A DNA stretch of 64,000 nt from Paraburkholderia youngii (GCF_013366925.1 NZ_JAALDK010000001.1:1867089-1931088); one strand, 5' to 3'; counted from the stretch's first letter, positions 1 through 9,239 are shown. The notes: generated from the sequence alone by a model not told the origin. A program made the numbers and translations.

Positions 1-237
1 TCGGGGCTAGCAGCCAATCTGTTCGATGATGCGAGCATCGACTGCGTGTTTATAGATGCATGCCATGAAACGTCCACCGTGCTCCTCGATATCGACGTCT
101 GGAGGCCTAAGCTCAGGCCAGGAGGATTGATCTGCGGCGACGATTACGGGTGGGACTCGGTCCGTGAGGCCGTCCAACAACGCTTTACGCGCGTGGAGGT
201 GAGTCCTTCCGGGGCCGTGTGGTGGACGACGCCCTGA
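1..237 (+). CDS. class I SAM-dependent methyltransferase, C-terminal fragment (cut by window edge)
   Basis: The open frame runs in from base 1 without a start, so only the last 78 residues are visible. The fragment has the end of a Rossmann methyltransferase: a hydrophobic strand ending in FIDACHE, an acidic helix LLDIDVWRPKLRPGG, then GGLICGDDY. This pattern fits the Methyltransf_24 type that often acts on sugars or small molecules. The neighbour on the opposite strand is a GT9-like glycosyltransferase, so a role in surface polysaccharide is possible but is an inference. The true start lies left of the window. Confidence 0.7.
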   Translation, partial: SGLAANLFDDASIDCVFIDACHETSTVLLDIDVWRPKLRPGGLICGDDYGWDSVREAVQQRFTRVEVSPSGAVWWTTP

Positions 238-398
238 TGTTCTGCGTGGCGGCCTAGTGGCCGGAGTTTCTCTCCGTTACTTAGATCCGCTGACGGGCTC
301 TGGCGTAGCTACGACGCACCGGTGGATTACGCGCATCACGCGGCTCTACGGGCTACTGTTTCTTGACAGAAGGATGCGAACCACGGACGGAGCGTTCC

Positions 399-1427
399 TT
401 AACGGCTATGCGACGCGTGCGCGTTCTCGGCGCGCCCGTGCGTCAGCGCGCTCAACCATTGGCCCGGATGCGCCAGATACGAAACGGCACCCCCCTCGAA
501 GTAAAGCTCGATGGCGCGAATCACATCGGATGCTGTCACCATGTCAAGACAGCGCGGCAGGTGGCCGACAACATCAACGCAGAGATTCTGGGGCAGGTCT
601 TTCTCGTCACCGTCGCCGATCGGTGTGACGCGCGACCTCCAGCAGCCGCCGTCTGCGCAGCACTGCAACGCGCCCGCGCGATGTATGAACTGATGCGTCG
701 GGTACGCCTCCCAATGCGTGGGCTCACGGCCGCCCGCGACAACCACGCACGGTCGCGACGGCGGCATGCCCGGCTTCGTTTCGACGGCCGCGGCGAGATG
801 CATCAGTAACGTCACCGGGCACAAGACGCCCTGAGCGTGATAGACGAGCCTGACCAGCTGTCGAAGATCGGTGCGCCCCCGCAGGTCGATAATGTTGCGC
901 AAGGGCGGGTGCCGGTGTCCGCCTTCGCCGACCTGCACGAACAAGATGCGACCGCGAAAATGATCGACTACCTGCTGATAGCGTTCGCGATCCCACCACT
1001 TCGCTGTGTAATCGGGCTTGCCGCCTGAAACGACGATCCAGAAAGGCAACGCCTCGCCGACGATCTCCTCGACTTGCGAGTACCACCGCTTTTCCTGGTC
1101 AGACACGTGGATATCGCCATGGAAACAAGCCGGCCGGATGTCGAGTCCGAGCCTCGCGTTGAGAAACTGGCTGAAACCGTGGATGAAGTGATAGGGAAGC
1201 TGATTACTCCGGTGGATCAGCGGATACTCGCAATCGATCACTTCGACATCCGGATCGTCCTCGTTGAGCGGCGTAATCCAGGGATTGTGTTCCCACAGCG
1301 CCGGACATGGCGTGCGCGTGTCGGTAAGAAACTGGCCCGGATAGCAAAGATGCAGGTCACGCAGGGCGGCTGTCAGCATCACGATGTCGCCGGGAGACTG
1401 CATGTTGCGCAGGATCAGTCGGCGCAT
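399..1427 (-). CDS. glycosyltransferase family 9 (heptosyltransferase-like)
   Basis: This 342-residue protein begins with a strand-loop motif MRRLILRNMQSPGDIVM, the nucleotide-sugar acceptor start typical of ADP-heptose:LPS heptosyltransferases. Its C-terminal half has the GT-B features of the family: IVVSGGKPDYTAKWW for the inter-domain strand, then a LMHLAAAV segment where GT9 proteins bind the donor. A Cys-rich stretch LQCCADGGCW near residue 275 is seen in a subgroup of these enzymes found outside LPS core operons. It would transfer a sugar at the cytoplasmic face of the inner membrane. It converges with the methyltransferase fragment and has no operon partner in view, so the substrate is unknown. 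Confidence 0.75.
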   Translation of the reverse strand: MRRLILRNMQSPGDIVMLTAALRDLHLCYPGQFLTDTRTPCPALWEHNPWITPLNEDDPDVEVIDCEYPLIHRSNQLPYHFIHGFSQFLNARLGLDIRPACFHGDIHVSDQEKRWYSQVEEIVGEALPFWIVVSGGKPDYTAKWWDRERYQQVVDHFRGRILFVQVGEGGHRHPPLRNIIDLRGRTDLRQLVRLVYHAQGVLCPVTLLMHLAAAVETKPGMPPSRPCVVVAGGREPTHWEAYPTHQFIHRAGALQCCADGGCWRSRVTPIGDGDEKDLPQNLCVDVVGHLPRCLDMVTASDVIRAIELYFEGGAVSYLAHPGQWLSALTHGRAENAHASHSR

Positions 1428-2049
1428 TGGAAGTCCCTCAAAGGCGATGCCGATAGGGTTTGGACATGGCGAGCGTCTAAGCCGTTGCGACCGTCAAGGC
1501 AAGGCGTCACTTGCTCCATGCGGCGGTCCGATCTATTTGCGAAGATCATGACTGACCGACGCCTCCAGACGATCGGCCGACCGATGAAATAGTAGCCTTT
1601 GCCTCGTCAAATGCAAGAGGTAATTCTTGATTGCCGTTCGTGCGGAGCACCCTGAACGCGGCCGTCGATTGTTCCGCAGCCAAATGGCCCGAACCGAGCG
1701 AGAGACGCGTTGCTGGCTACGCGCAGCACGCAGGGCTGCCCGCGATTCTGCCGCTACAGAATCACCATTGCATAGTGGTGGTGCTGTCGAGGGATGGTAG
1801 AGCGCTGACCGTTGGTTACGCGAATCAATGAGGTCGTTAGCATCCGAGCGCTTCCAACGGATGCGCGGTACGGCCCCGGCGGCGCGCGGCGAGATCTCCA
1901 CGTCCTCTCGAAGGCAGGTCTTTCAGTGGATTACACGGTCGAACGCCAAAGAGGGCCATGCGACCTTCTGCGTTGCACGGCGCAGACAGCAATGCTTCTT
2001 CCGAAGGCGGGCGCGACGCCCGCCACCACGGTCACTATCACCAGCTACC
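1428..2049. other. intergenic stretch without a convincing gene
   Basis: Open frames here are short, lack ribosome sites and have unlike codon use. Nothing recognisable was seen on either strand. Confidence 0.6.
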
Positions 2050-2442
2050 TTACTCCTTGGGCGCGTACTGCATCTCGCCATTGCCGAAGGACCAGTTTTC
2101 CTTTGCAACGTCTGTCAGACTGATCCAGATGTCCTCCTTGCGCACCCCCGCCTTCGCATGGATTCCGTCAGCGACCGCCTTGTAAAAGGCTTTCTTGACG
2201 TCGATAGTGCGGCCCGCGTTCCAGGTGACCTGAATGAACACGATTCCAGGAGAGTATGAGATGCCGAGATATCCATCGGCCGGATACACCAGTTCGTCTA
2301 GCGCGTGGCGAGTAATGATCTGGAACTTATCGTGTTGCGGGACGTTGGCGACATTGATCATCGCCTCGTACACGGTATCGCTGATAGCGCGAACAGCCTC
2401 GGGCGAGGCGTCCTTTGTCAGATTGATTCGCACGAGTGGCAT
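2050..2442 (-). CDS. tautomerase family protein
   Basis: The protein is 130 residues and begins MPLVRINL, so removal of Met exposes the catalytic Pro1 used by the 4-oxalocrotonate tautomerase superfamily. The length fits the longer single-chain tautomerases that carry two beta-alpha-beta units, with one unit near residues 1-60 and the second beginning near VFIQVTWNAG. A start further upstream is open, but the Pro1 requirement and a GGAG nine bases before the chosen ATG decide in favour of this start. The physiological substrate cannot be read from the sequence. No operon partner is adjacent; the next gene on the same strand is a broken histidine kinase. Confidence 0.85.
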   Translation of the reverse strand: MPLVRINLTKDASPEAVRAISDTVYEAMINVANVPQHDKFQIITRHALDELVYPADGYLGISYSPGIVFIQVTWNAGRTIDVKKAFYKAVADGIHAKAGVRKEDIWISLTDVAKENWSFGNGEMQYAPKE

Positions 2443-2708
2443 TTCTAGAGCTCCATTGACGAAGTTCGCTCGGTTGCCATGAAGCGCCACTTCGAAGTCG
2501 GCGGCGTTCAGTACAAACGAGGTTAGGCTACTGCATATGTTCCCGCCGAGGAAAGATAAGTCAGTGGTCAAGAGTCGCACGAGCATTACCTCGACGATGG
2601 GGGCGGACGAACTGGTGATCAAACGCCGTCTGCGAGCGTCTTGTCGGCTCTACCTATTTGAGGCGAGTCGTTGTTGCACGTCAGCACATCACGCCGAACC
2701 ACAACGAT

Positions 2709-3412
2709 TCACTTACCATTGGCGCTTGCTTCTATTACCGGCAAACGACACTGAAATGTCGCGCCGTGCCCGGCGTTGTTGGACGCCCATATCATTCCCG
2801 GTGTGCTTCGACGATTAAACGGCAAATCGCCAGACCTATCCCCATGCCGCCGCGCTTCGTCGTGAAAAAGGCATCGAACAGCCGGGATGCATGCTCCGGG
2901 GCAATCCCGGTGCCTGCGTCGCGCACGGAGACGATCACGAATCCGCCGGCGTCCAGACGCGATTCGATCAGAAGCTCGCGCGGGCTGTCGGCGATGTCGG
3001 CCATAGCCTGGATACCGTTTAGGATTAGGTTGAGGAAAACCTGCTGAAGCTGAATCCGATCGCCAAGCAGTGGCGGCAGACCGGGGGCAAGCCGCAGTCG
3101 CAGCGAGACGCCATGATTGGACACCTCCTGACGAACGATAGGCGCCACGTCGTTCACTTCAAGCCGTGTCTGCTGCGGTGCGGATGCAGTCGCGAGGGTG
3201 CGAATGCGCTGGACGATTTCACTCGCGCGCCGCCCATCGTCGATCATGCTCTGCACACAGGCCGCTGCCTTCTCGAATTGCGGTTCCTCGCGCTTGAGCC
3301 AACGGAGGCACACCTCGCCATTCGTGACGATCGCGCCGAGCGGCTGGTTTACCTCATGGACAAAGCACGCAAATAGTTGGCTGGGTGGTTCAGGATGATT
3401 GCCATCTTCCAT
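2709..3412 (-). pseudogene. sensor histidine kinase, frameshifted and lacking its sensor domain
   Basis: The reading frame opens after an AGGAGG and shows an H box FVHEVNQPLGAIVTNG, an N box VFLNLILNGIQAM, and G boxes VRDAGTGI and GMGIGLAICR. This is the LuxR-partnered kinase type common in Burkholderia and rhizobia. The frame stops after IVEAHRE, but the missing tail is present in the next frame as GMIWASNNAGHGATFQCRLP, so one base was lost near position 2797. The usual PAS and transmembrane input domains are absent, and no response regulator is adjacent. It is probably a non-functional relic, although a sequencing error could mimic the frameshift. Confidence 0.75.
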
Positions 3413-3529
3413 ATCGTACAAGCCCTCCTTGGCTGACGGATGACGAGGTGTCGAGAAGCAGAGCAAGCAGACTGGTAGCTGCGCAGGAGAGCGAACGCGC
3501 GGTGAATCGTCACTGCGCGTTCGTCATCT

Positions 3530-4240
3530 TCAACTCGAAACAGACTGCAGAAGCAGGGCGAGCAGCGGCGAAACGGCCACGTTGAGCAGCCCGCTGAAAA
3601 TCATCACCAATCCGGCGACCGATCCTTCCTCTCGTCCAATCTGATACGCCTTCGCGGTTCCCGCTCCGTGCGCGCCCATGCCGAGGAACGCGCCGCGCGC
3701 GAGACTCGAGCGCACCGGGAGCCACGAGACCATCGCGTCTCCAACGATCGCTCCGACGACGCCCGTCGCCACCACGAAGAGCGCCGTAAGGCTCGGAATG
3801 CCGCCGATCTCATTCGATACGGCCATCGCGAAAGGCATCGTGAGCGATCGCGGCAAGAGGCTCAGGCGCAAGGACGGATCGAGCTGAAACAACGCCGCGA
3901 GTCCGTATGACGTCGCCATTGCAGTGATCGATCCGGCGATAGCGCCGATAAGGAGGATCGGCCAGTAAGCGCGGATGATGGACCGCTTCTCATAGATCGG
4001 CGCCGCGAACGCGACGGTGGTCGGACCGAGCAGCGTCACGAGCCAGCCCGTTCCGCCGATATAGTGCCGATATGTTTCATGAAGGCGCACGATCAACGTG
4101 ATGAGCAACAGTGGTGTGACTGCAATGGGCACAACCCAGATGCGCGGTCGGCGTCGGTAGATCTGCTTCGCGATCCAGTAAAGACCGATCGTTGCGATCG
4201 ACCACACGAATACCGCCGGCGCGCGCTCAAGGACGGACAT
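3530..4240 (-). CDS. lrgB: LrgB/CidB family membrane protein
   Basis: The 236-residue protein is strongly hydrophobic, with about six predicted membrane segments. It carries the LrgB core: LLGPTTVAFAAPIYE, the loop RSLTMPFAMAVSNEIGG and GAHGAGTAKAYQIG. The family forms a membrane partner of LrgA/CidA. It has been linked to holin-like control of murein hydrolases and, in plants and some bacteria, to export of small organic acids. Its start overlaps the end of lrgA by 14 bases, so translation is likely coupled. It is the last intact gene of a three-gene operon with a cysteine hydrolase at the front. Confidence 0.9.
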   Translation of the reverse strand: MSVLERAPAVFVWSIATIGLYWIAKQIYRRRPRIWVVPIAVTPLLLITLIVRLHETYRHYIGGTGWLVTLLGPTTVAFAAPIYEKRSIIRAYWPILLIGAIAGSITAMATSYGLAALFQLDPSLRLSLLPRSLTMPFAMAVSNEIGGIPSLTALFVVATGVVGAIVGDAMVSWLPVRSSLARGAFLGMGAHGAGTAKAYQIGREEGSVAGLVMIFSGLLNVAVSPLLALLLQSVSS

Positions 4241-4664
4241 GACGCGTCCTCCAGTGATAGAACAGCTCGACGGTCAACGCCGTGACCGTCATGACCGCAA
4301 GCGTGCTGAGAACGACGATCAGCAACAGTTCCGCGCCCAGGCGTCCGATAAGCTCCGGATGATCGAGTACAGAGACGACGGCCGGCACGAAGAAAAGCAT
4401 CATTTCGCCCACGAACCATTCCGCACCACGACGCAATGCGAACAGGCTGATGCGCCGCGTCGCCAACAGGAGCAGAGCGAACGCCATTCCCACGATCCCG
4501 GCTGGCACAGGGAGCGCTAGCAAGTGCACGACACCAGTCGCCGTCCACCATGTAGCGGAAATCAGCGCAATCTGCATGAGCCGGCTCTGGCGTAGACCGC
4601 GCCTCGCCGCCAACTCGATTGTTCGGGCGCCGATTACCGGCGCCGGCTTGGGAATCGTGGACAT
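4227..4664 (-). CDS. lrgA: LrgA/CidA family membrane protein
   Basis: This 145-residue protein has about four hydrophobic helices and the family segment LPVPAGIVGMAFALLLL, followed by GEMMLFFVPAVVSVLDH, which matches the conserved FFVPA region of CidA/LrgA proteins. It should pair with the LrgB protein encoded just downstream to form an inner-membrane complex. It starts seven bases after the upstream hydrolase gene and overlaps lrgB, so the three genes read as one transcript. The divergent TetR gene about 0.9 kb upstream is the obvious candidate regulator. Confidence 0.9.
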   Translation of the reverse strand: MSTIPKPAPVIGARTIELAARRGLRQSRLMQIALISATWWTATGVVHLLALPVPAGIVGMAFALLLLATRRISLFALRRGAEWFVGEMMLFFVPAVVSVLDHPELIGRLGAELLLIVVLSTLAVMTVTALTVELFYHWRTRHVRP

Positions 4665-4670
4665 GACGGA

Positions 4671-5303
4671 TCACCCCTGCTGATTGCTGCCTTTCATCGC
4701 CGCCACGACTTCGGCGGTGGCGAGAATCTCGTGCGCGTAAGTGGGCCCGTCGATATTCATCGCGGCATGAAGCGCTTCATGCGAGCGCGCGGAAGTCGCA
4801 TCGCGCACCAGCGTGACGTGATAGCCCAGTTCCATCCCGATCCGGGCGGTCGCTTCGAGGCACGTGTTCGCGAGCAAGCCGATCAGGATGATCCTCTCCT
4901 TGCCGTGACGCTTGAGTTGATGATCGAGGTCCGTGTTCGGAAAGCCGCTCGACGCCCAGTGCTCCGTCGCGACGATGTCGCCAGGCTGAACCTGAAAGTC
5001 GTCATGAAACGTTCCGCCCCACGTGCCCTTGGCAAAGGCCTGCCGCTCGGACGCGCCCAGCTGATAAGGCGATGGGTATTTCCAGTTGAGGTAATCGCCC
5101 GGCTCCCATCGATGATGCGGAACGTGATAGATCGCGATCCCTGCTTCACGCGCAGTCCGCACGATGGAGCGAAGGTTCTCGTGCATGTTGTTTTCGCGTG
5201 CGATGTCCTTGACCCAGGGGAAAAGCTTGCCTCCCTCGCTCAGGAAATCGTTGTACAGATCCACGCACAGCACGGCGGTGATACCAGGTTCGTAAGTGGC
5301 CAT
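4671..5303 (-). CDS. isochorismatase-like cysteine hydrolase
   Basis: The start follows AGGAG with good spacing and gives a 210-residue protein. It shows the isochorismatase fold: ITAVLCVDLYNDFL with the catalytic Asp near residue 15, a central WASSGFPNTDLD loop, and LIGLLANTCLEATAR with the nucleophilic Cys. The fold serves isochorismatases, nicotinamidases and N-carbamoyl or biuret-type amidohydrolases. The substrate here is not determined. Placement as the first gene of an operon with lrgA and lrgB is the main clue: the enzyme may release an acid or amine that the membrane pair handles, but this is inference. Confidence 0.85.
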   Translation of the reverse strand: MATYEPGITAVLCVDLYNDFLSEGGKLFPWVKDIARENNMHENLRSIVRTAREAGIAIYHVPHHRWEPGDYLNWKYPSPYQLGASERQAFAKGTWGGTFHDDFQVQPGDIVATEHWASSGFPNTDLDHQLKRHGKERIILIGLLANTCLEATARIGMELGYHVTLVRDATSARSHEALHAAMNIDGPTYAHEILATAEVVAAMKGSNQQG

Positions 5304-5383
5304 TGAATACTCCTTGTCGGATCGGGATGCACCACCGACCCTGCAGCGTTGCATCGCTCGCGCAAAATACATGTTATGCGTAA

Positions 5384-5485
5384 TCTATTCTATGCGTGGC
5401 TCACGGGGTTTAGCAAGGTAGAAGATGATGTTTTCGGCTATCGGATCGTCTGGCCCGCATGTCGGAACGAGTGTATTAGAATAGA
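5384..5485. promoter_or_regulatory. spaced inverted repeat between hydrolase operon and TetR gene
   Basis: TCTATTCTA at 5384-5392 is exactly complementary to TAGAATAGA at 5477-5485. The two sites sit in the 256-base divergent promoter region and could be half-sites or separate operators for the TetR protein encoded at 5560. No direct evidence supports binding. Confidence 0.35.
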
Positions 5486-5559
5486 GGTTGCACAACATCT
5501 AACGCCGTCAGGCGTCCAACTGGTTTTTCCAGATTTTCGCGGTAACAGGAGGTGTTTCG

Positions 5560-6138
5560 ATGGGACGTTCAAACCGGGAGCAGGCGGAACAAAACCGGCA
5601 GCGAATCGTAGATCAGGCAGATGCAGCGGTGCGCGGCGGTGGCGTGGCCGCTATCAGCATCGCCGAGATCATGGCCGGCGTAGGAATGACGCAAGGCGGG
5701 TTCTACAACCACTTCGAATCGAAGGACGCCTTGATTGCCGAGGCCTGCTCGTCTGGCTTTGCGCGCTCTGTGCAGAACTGGAAAGCAAAGGCGATGTCAG
5801 CGAGGCAACCGGTTGCAGGCGCACTAAAACGCCTCATTTCGTATTACTTCACTAGGAAGCCGGTCGAGCAGGGTTGCCCGATGGTGGCGCTCGGACAGGA
5901 TGCCGCGCCCCATCACGCAAGCGCGGCTTTAAACAAGGCGTACCGGCAAGGTGTCGAGGAACTGTTCTCCACCTTCGTGGAGATCGCACGGGCAGACCCG
6001 GCATGTCCGCTCTCGGAGAAAGAGCTGGTTTTCGGATTTGCTGCGATGGTCGGCGCGAACATGCTTTCGCGGGCGACGGGAGACAAGAAGTGGTCTGCCG
6101 GAGTCGAGCAGGGGATCTTCGAGGCGCGGACGCGCTAG
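5560..6138 (+). CDS. TetR/AcrR family regulator
   Basis: The gene has an ideal AGGAGG seven bases before ATG and encodes 192 residues. The N-terminal helix-turn-helix is clear: ISIAEIMAGVGMTQGGFYNH near residues 32-51, the TetR_N signature. The C-terminal part has the VEQGCPMVALGQD segment, seen in a subgroup of TetR proteins near oxidoreductases. It is divergent from the hydrolase-lrgAB operon and probably represses that operon and itself. The ligand cannot be predicted. A second TetR of the same subgroup lies at 10503. Confidence 0.9.
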   Translation: MGRSNREQAEQNRQRIVDQADAAVRGGGVAAISIAEIMAGVGMTQGGFYNHFESKDALIAEACSSGFARSVQNWKAKAMSARQPVAGALKRLISYYFTRKPVEQGCPMVALGQDAAPHHASAALNKAYRQGVEELFSTFVEIARADPACPLSEKELVFGFAAMVGANMLSRATGDKKWSAGVEQGIFEARTR

Positions 6139-6187
6139 CTGATGACGGAGCGTCCTCAGCGTGCGGCGATGGTCCGCCGCCCGCGAG

Positions 6188-6391
6188 TCACACAGGCACG
6201 GCTTTCCGTTTCGGCCGTTTGACTGCCTTCTTCGCGGCGGCCTGCTCCGCTTCCTCCCATGGCACGAATGAGTGGATTGGTTCGGCGAATGACCGCTGTG
6301 CTTCCAAAACGCGACGCCGAGTCACTTGGGATTGAACGGCTCCAACGGGTCGACTACAGCCGACCGCATCGGGCGGCAGTCGGGCCAACAA
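6188..6391 (-). CDS. unrecognised small ORF with basic tail
   Basis: A 67-codon frame ends in an Ala/Lys/Arg-rich tail (AAAKKAVKRPKRKAVPV). The C-terminal half, from EAQRSFAEPIHSFVPWEEAE on, reads like protein, while the first half resembles dispersed non-coding repeat DNA. It may be the end of a lost gene. I do not recognise it and there is no good ribosome site. The rest of 6139-6536 shows nothing further. Confidence 0.2.
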   Translation of the reverse strand: MLARLPPDAVGCSRPVGAVQSQVTRRRVLEAQRSFAEPIHSFVPWEEAEQAAAKKAVKRPKRKAVPV

Positions 6392-6536
6392 GCGTCATTC
6401 GCTCGCGCTTTTGCCCGGACGTTCGGGCGTCGGCTCTGCCCTCTAACCGGCCATCCGATTCTCCATGAGCCTTAACCTGGTCACCCGCGTCTTCAGTCGC
6501 CAGGGCAAGCTCCTGCACAGTCAACCGTTTGGCCAC

Positions 6537-7538
6537 TCACTTGATCTTCACGACGACCTTGCCCTTCGCGCGTCCCTGAGCCAAGTATTCAAGCGCTTCC
6601 TTCGCTTGCTCGAACGAAAAAACCCTGTCGATCACCGGACGAATGTGTTCCGACTCGAGAAGTCCTCCAATTTCGGCGAGTTGGGCGCCGTCGGGACGGA
6701 CGAATAGAAATGAGTAGGTGACGTCCCGTTTTCTTGCAAGGCGCATGATTTTTCGGCTCATCAAGCCGAACACGAACGTTAGAAAGAAATTCAGGCGTCG
6801 TGCGCGTGCGAACGCTGCGTCCAACGGACCGATGAGCGAGACAACCTTGCTCCCTGGTTTGAGAATGCCGATGGCTTTCTCGATCGCATCGCCTCGCAGT
6901 GTACCGAGCACCACGTCGTAGCCCCGCAGCACTTTTTCGAAGTTCTCCTTCTTATAATCAACCACCTCGTCTGCGCCCAGCGTGGTGACCAGTGGGACAT
7001 TACCCGTGCTGGTGGTCGTTCCTACCTTGGCACCGAGGTACTTTGCTAGCTGGATCGCGAAGGTACCGATACCGCCCGACCCCGCAGGTATGAACACCTT
7101 CTGGCCAGATCGAACATTGGCACGCTCCTTCAATGCTTGCCACGAGGTGAGGCCAACCATCGGAACGGAAGCGGCCTGCACAAAGTCGAGCTTGGCCGGC
7201 TTCGGTGCGGCAACGCTTTCCGGCACCGCCGCGAATTCGGCTATCGACCCTCTGCCAAGATCGAAGAGACTGGCAAAAACGGCATCGCCCGCCTTGAAAC
7301 GCGTCACGCGACTGCCAACCTCAACCACCACGCCGGCAATATCGCTGCCTAGCGTGGCTGGTAATTCGAACTTCAGGACGGGCTTGAACGTGCCCGCCGG
7401 AATCATGTTGTCGATTGGGTTCAATCCGGCCGCGTGGACCTGCACCAGCAACTCATCCGCCTTTAACGTGGGGCGTGGAACGTCGGCGAACTCGATCTCA
7501 GGTGATCTGCCATAGCGTTTGAATGTGAGTGCTTGCAT
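6537..7538 (-). CDS. NADP-dependent medium-chain reductase (quinone oxidoreductase-like)
   Basis: The 333-residue protein has the two-domain MDR fold: a GroES-like N-terminus with LVQVHAAGLNPIDNM and LGSDIAGVVVEVGSRV, and a Rossmann domain with VFIPAGSGGIGTFAIQLAK near residue 147. The zinc-binding cysteines of alcohol dehydrogenases are absent, so it belongs with zinc-independent quinone or enone reductases that use NADPH. It is the last gene of a four-gene operon with a hydrolase, an SDR and an Old Yellow Enzyme. That context suggests reduction of electrophilic carbonyl or enone compounds in the cytoplasm. Confidence 0.9.
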   Translation of the reverse strand: MQALTFKRYGRSPEIEFADVPRPTLKADELLVQVHAAGLNPIDNMIPAGTFKPVLKFELPATLGSDIAGVVVEVGSRVTRFKAGDAVFASLFDLGRGSIAEFAAVPESVAAPKPAKLDFVQAASVPMVGLTSWQALKERANVRSGQKVFIPAGSGGIGTFAIQLAKYLGAKVGTTTSTGNVPLVTTLGADEVVDYKKENFEKVLRGYDVVLGTLRGDAIEKAIGILKPGSKVVSLIGPLDAAFARARRLNFFLTFVFGLMSRKIMRLARKRDVTYSFLFVRPDGAQLAEIGGLLESEHIRPVIDRVFSFEQAKEALEYLAQGRAKGKVVVKIK

Positions 7539-7544
7539 GTTGCT

Positions 7545-8408
7545 TTAACCAAGGTAGGGTGCTGCCAGGAACGCCAGCGCCTTCGACACGAAGTCAGCGT
7601 GATATTGAAAGATGCCGCCGTGCCCAGCGTCTTCGTAGATGACCAACTGCGCATGGGGAATGCGGCGAGCCATGTCGAGACTCAGTGAGGTGGGCACCAT
7701 GATGTCGTTGTCGCCATTGGCGATCAGGACTGGCATGCGCAGGCCGGCGAGCTCCTGCGGCACCTGCTGGCCCCAAGCCTTGATCGCCTTGAGCTGGCGC
7801 GAGAACGCGCGAGGTGTCGGTCCCCTGTCGCGATCGGCGCGGCGCTCCTTCAGTCTTTTCAGGAAGGCGCTTGCTGCCTTCCGGCCGATGGCCGTAGCGG
7901 TGAAGAAGAGATAGGTCTTGGGGTCGCGTAGCGTCAGGAGGCCCTTGAGTATCAGCGGCCACGACACCGCACCGACACGATCGATGCCCTGACCGCCCGC
8001 GGGCCCCGTGCCGGTAAGGATGAGCTTGCGCACAAGGGCAGGCGCCTTCAGGGCCACGTCCTGCGCCACGAAACCGCCAAGCGAAAAGCCGAGCAGATTT
8101 ACCTGATCGAAACCCATCGCGCGGATCACCGAGATAGTGTCGCGCGCCATCTCGTCGACGGTCACCGGCGCGGTGCCGCCGGACAAACCGATTCCGCGAT
8201 AGTCGATGGCAAGAATGTGATGCTCACGAGCCAGGCCATCTACGATGCGCGGGTCGAAGTTGTCCAGCACGGCGCCCCAGTGGTTGAGCAGGACTAGCGG
8301 GGTACCGCCATGCTGTCCCAGTTCCCGATAAGCGAACGTGGTTCCGCCCGCCTCTACGAGCTTGGTCTGAGCGTGGGCATAAGACGCCTGCAGCGCTTTG
8401 AAGTTCAT
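7545..8408 (-). CDS. alpha/beta hydrolase
   Basis: This 287-residue protein has a full alpha/beta hydrolase triad: nucleophile Ser in LLGFSLGGFVA, acid in LIANGDNDIMVP, and His in YEDAGHGG. The oxyanion region is VLLNHWGAVLDNFDP, where the family usually has HG, so the NHWG form is a subgroup trait. It ends six bases before the reductase gene and follows the SDR by 42 bases, so it is co-transcribed. Such hydrolases often open lactones or esters made by neighbouring oxidoreductases; the exact substrate is unknown. Confidence 0.9.
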   Translation of the reverse strand: MNFKALQASYAHAQTKLVEAGGTTFAYRELGQHGGTPLVLLNHWGAVLDNFDPRIVDGLAREHHILAIDYRGIGLSGGTAPVTVDEMARDTISVIRAMGFDQVNLLGFSLGGFVAQDVALKAPALVRKLILTGTGPAGGQGIDRVGAVSWPLILKGLLTLRDPKTYLFFTATAIGRKAASAFLKRLKERRADRDRGPTPRAFSRQLKAIKAWGQQVPQELAGLRMPVLIANGDNDIMVPTSLSLDMARRIPHAQLVIYEDAGHGGIFQYHADFVSKALAFLAAPYLG

Positions 8409-8450
8409 GGTCGATTCTCGTCGGGGGTGCCGCCCCGGTCATTGTGGCGG

Positions 8451-9239
8451 TCAGGCTTCGGGCCGATAGCGTTCGGCCGCCTGGGCTTGTCGAATGTCCG
8501 ATATGAGCCCTTGACGCGCGCCATCCAGGGCCTCCCAGCGCCCGGCCACGTGCAGCGGCGGGATAGTCACTAGTTCGCGGCGATCGAAGCCGACCAGTGC
8601 CGCATCAACCAGTTCGCCGACTTCCATCACCTCGGGAAGCGTATTGACGTCGATGCCGGCGCGTCGCCAGATCTCCGTGCGGGTCGCCGCCGGAAGCACC
8701 GCCTGTACGTAGACGCCGTCAGGCGACAACTCCAGGTTCAGTCCCTGCGACAGGAACAGCACGAACGCCTTGGTGGCGCCGTAGATCGACATGCCGAATT
8801 CGGGCGCGAAACCCACCACCGAGCCAATGTTGACGATCGCGCCAGTACCAGACTGCACAAAGCGCGGAGCGACCGCGGCTGCGAGCCGCGTCAGCGCCGT
8901 GGCGTTGAGCGCGATCAGACGCTCGATGCCCTCGGCCGTCTGCTGGACGAAGCCGCCTGACTGGGCCATCCCGGCGTTGTTGATCAGGATACCTATGCGA
9001 GTGTCGTCACGCAGGCGAGTCTCGACCGTAGCCAGGTCAGCGGGCTGGGTGAGATCGGCCTGCAGCACCTGGACGGCCACGCCGCTTTCTTCACGCAGGC
9101 GCGCGGCCAGCGCATCGAGGCGCGCCTTTTCGCGTGCAACCAGCACGAGGTCGTGGCCGCGGCCGGCGAAGCGCTCGGCGTAGATCGCGCCGATGCCAGA
9201 GGAGGCGCCGGTGACGAGCACCGTCGGAAGCGTGGTCAT
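8451..9239 (-). CDS. short-chain dehydrogenase/reductase (SDR)
   Basis: The start preceded by AAAGGAAA gives 262 residues. The classical SDR features are in order: VLVTGASSGIGAIYAERFA for cofactor binding, ILINNAGMAQ, the catalytic Ser in IVNIGSVVGF, and YGATKAF with Tyr and Lys. The segment VLPAATRTEIW follows where substrate loops lie. An alternative upstream start would add 18 residues that lack SDR character. It is the second gene of the TetR-flanked redox operon and probably reduces or oxidises a small carbonyl with NAD(P)H. Confidence 0.9.
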   Translation of the reverse strand: MTTLPTVLVTGASSGIGAIYAERFAGRGHDLVLVAREKARLDALAARLREESGVAVQVLQADLTQPADLATVETRLRDDTRIGILINNAGMAQSGGFVQQTAEGIERLIALNATALTRLAAAVAPRFVQSGTGAIVNIGSVVGFAPEFGMSIYGATKAFVLFLSQGLNLELSPDGVYVQAVLPAATRTEIWRRAGIDVNTLPEVMEVGELVDAALVGFDRRELVTIPPLHVAGRWEALDGARQGLISDIRQAQAAERYRPEA

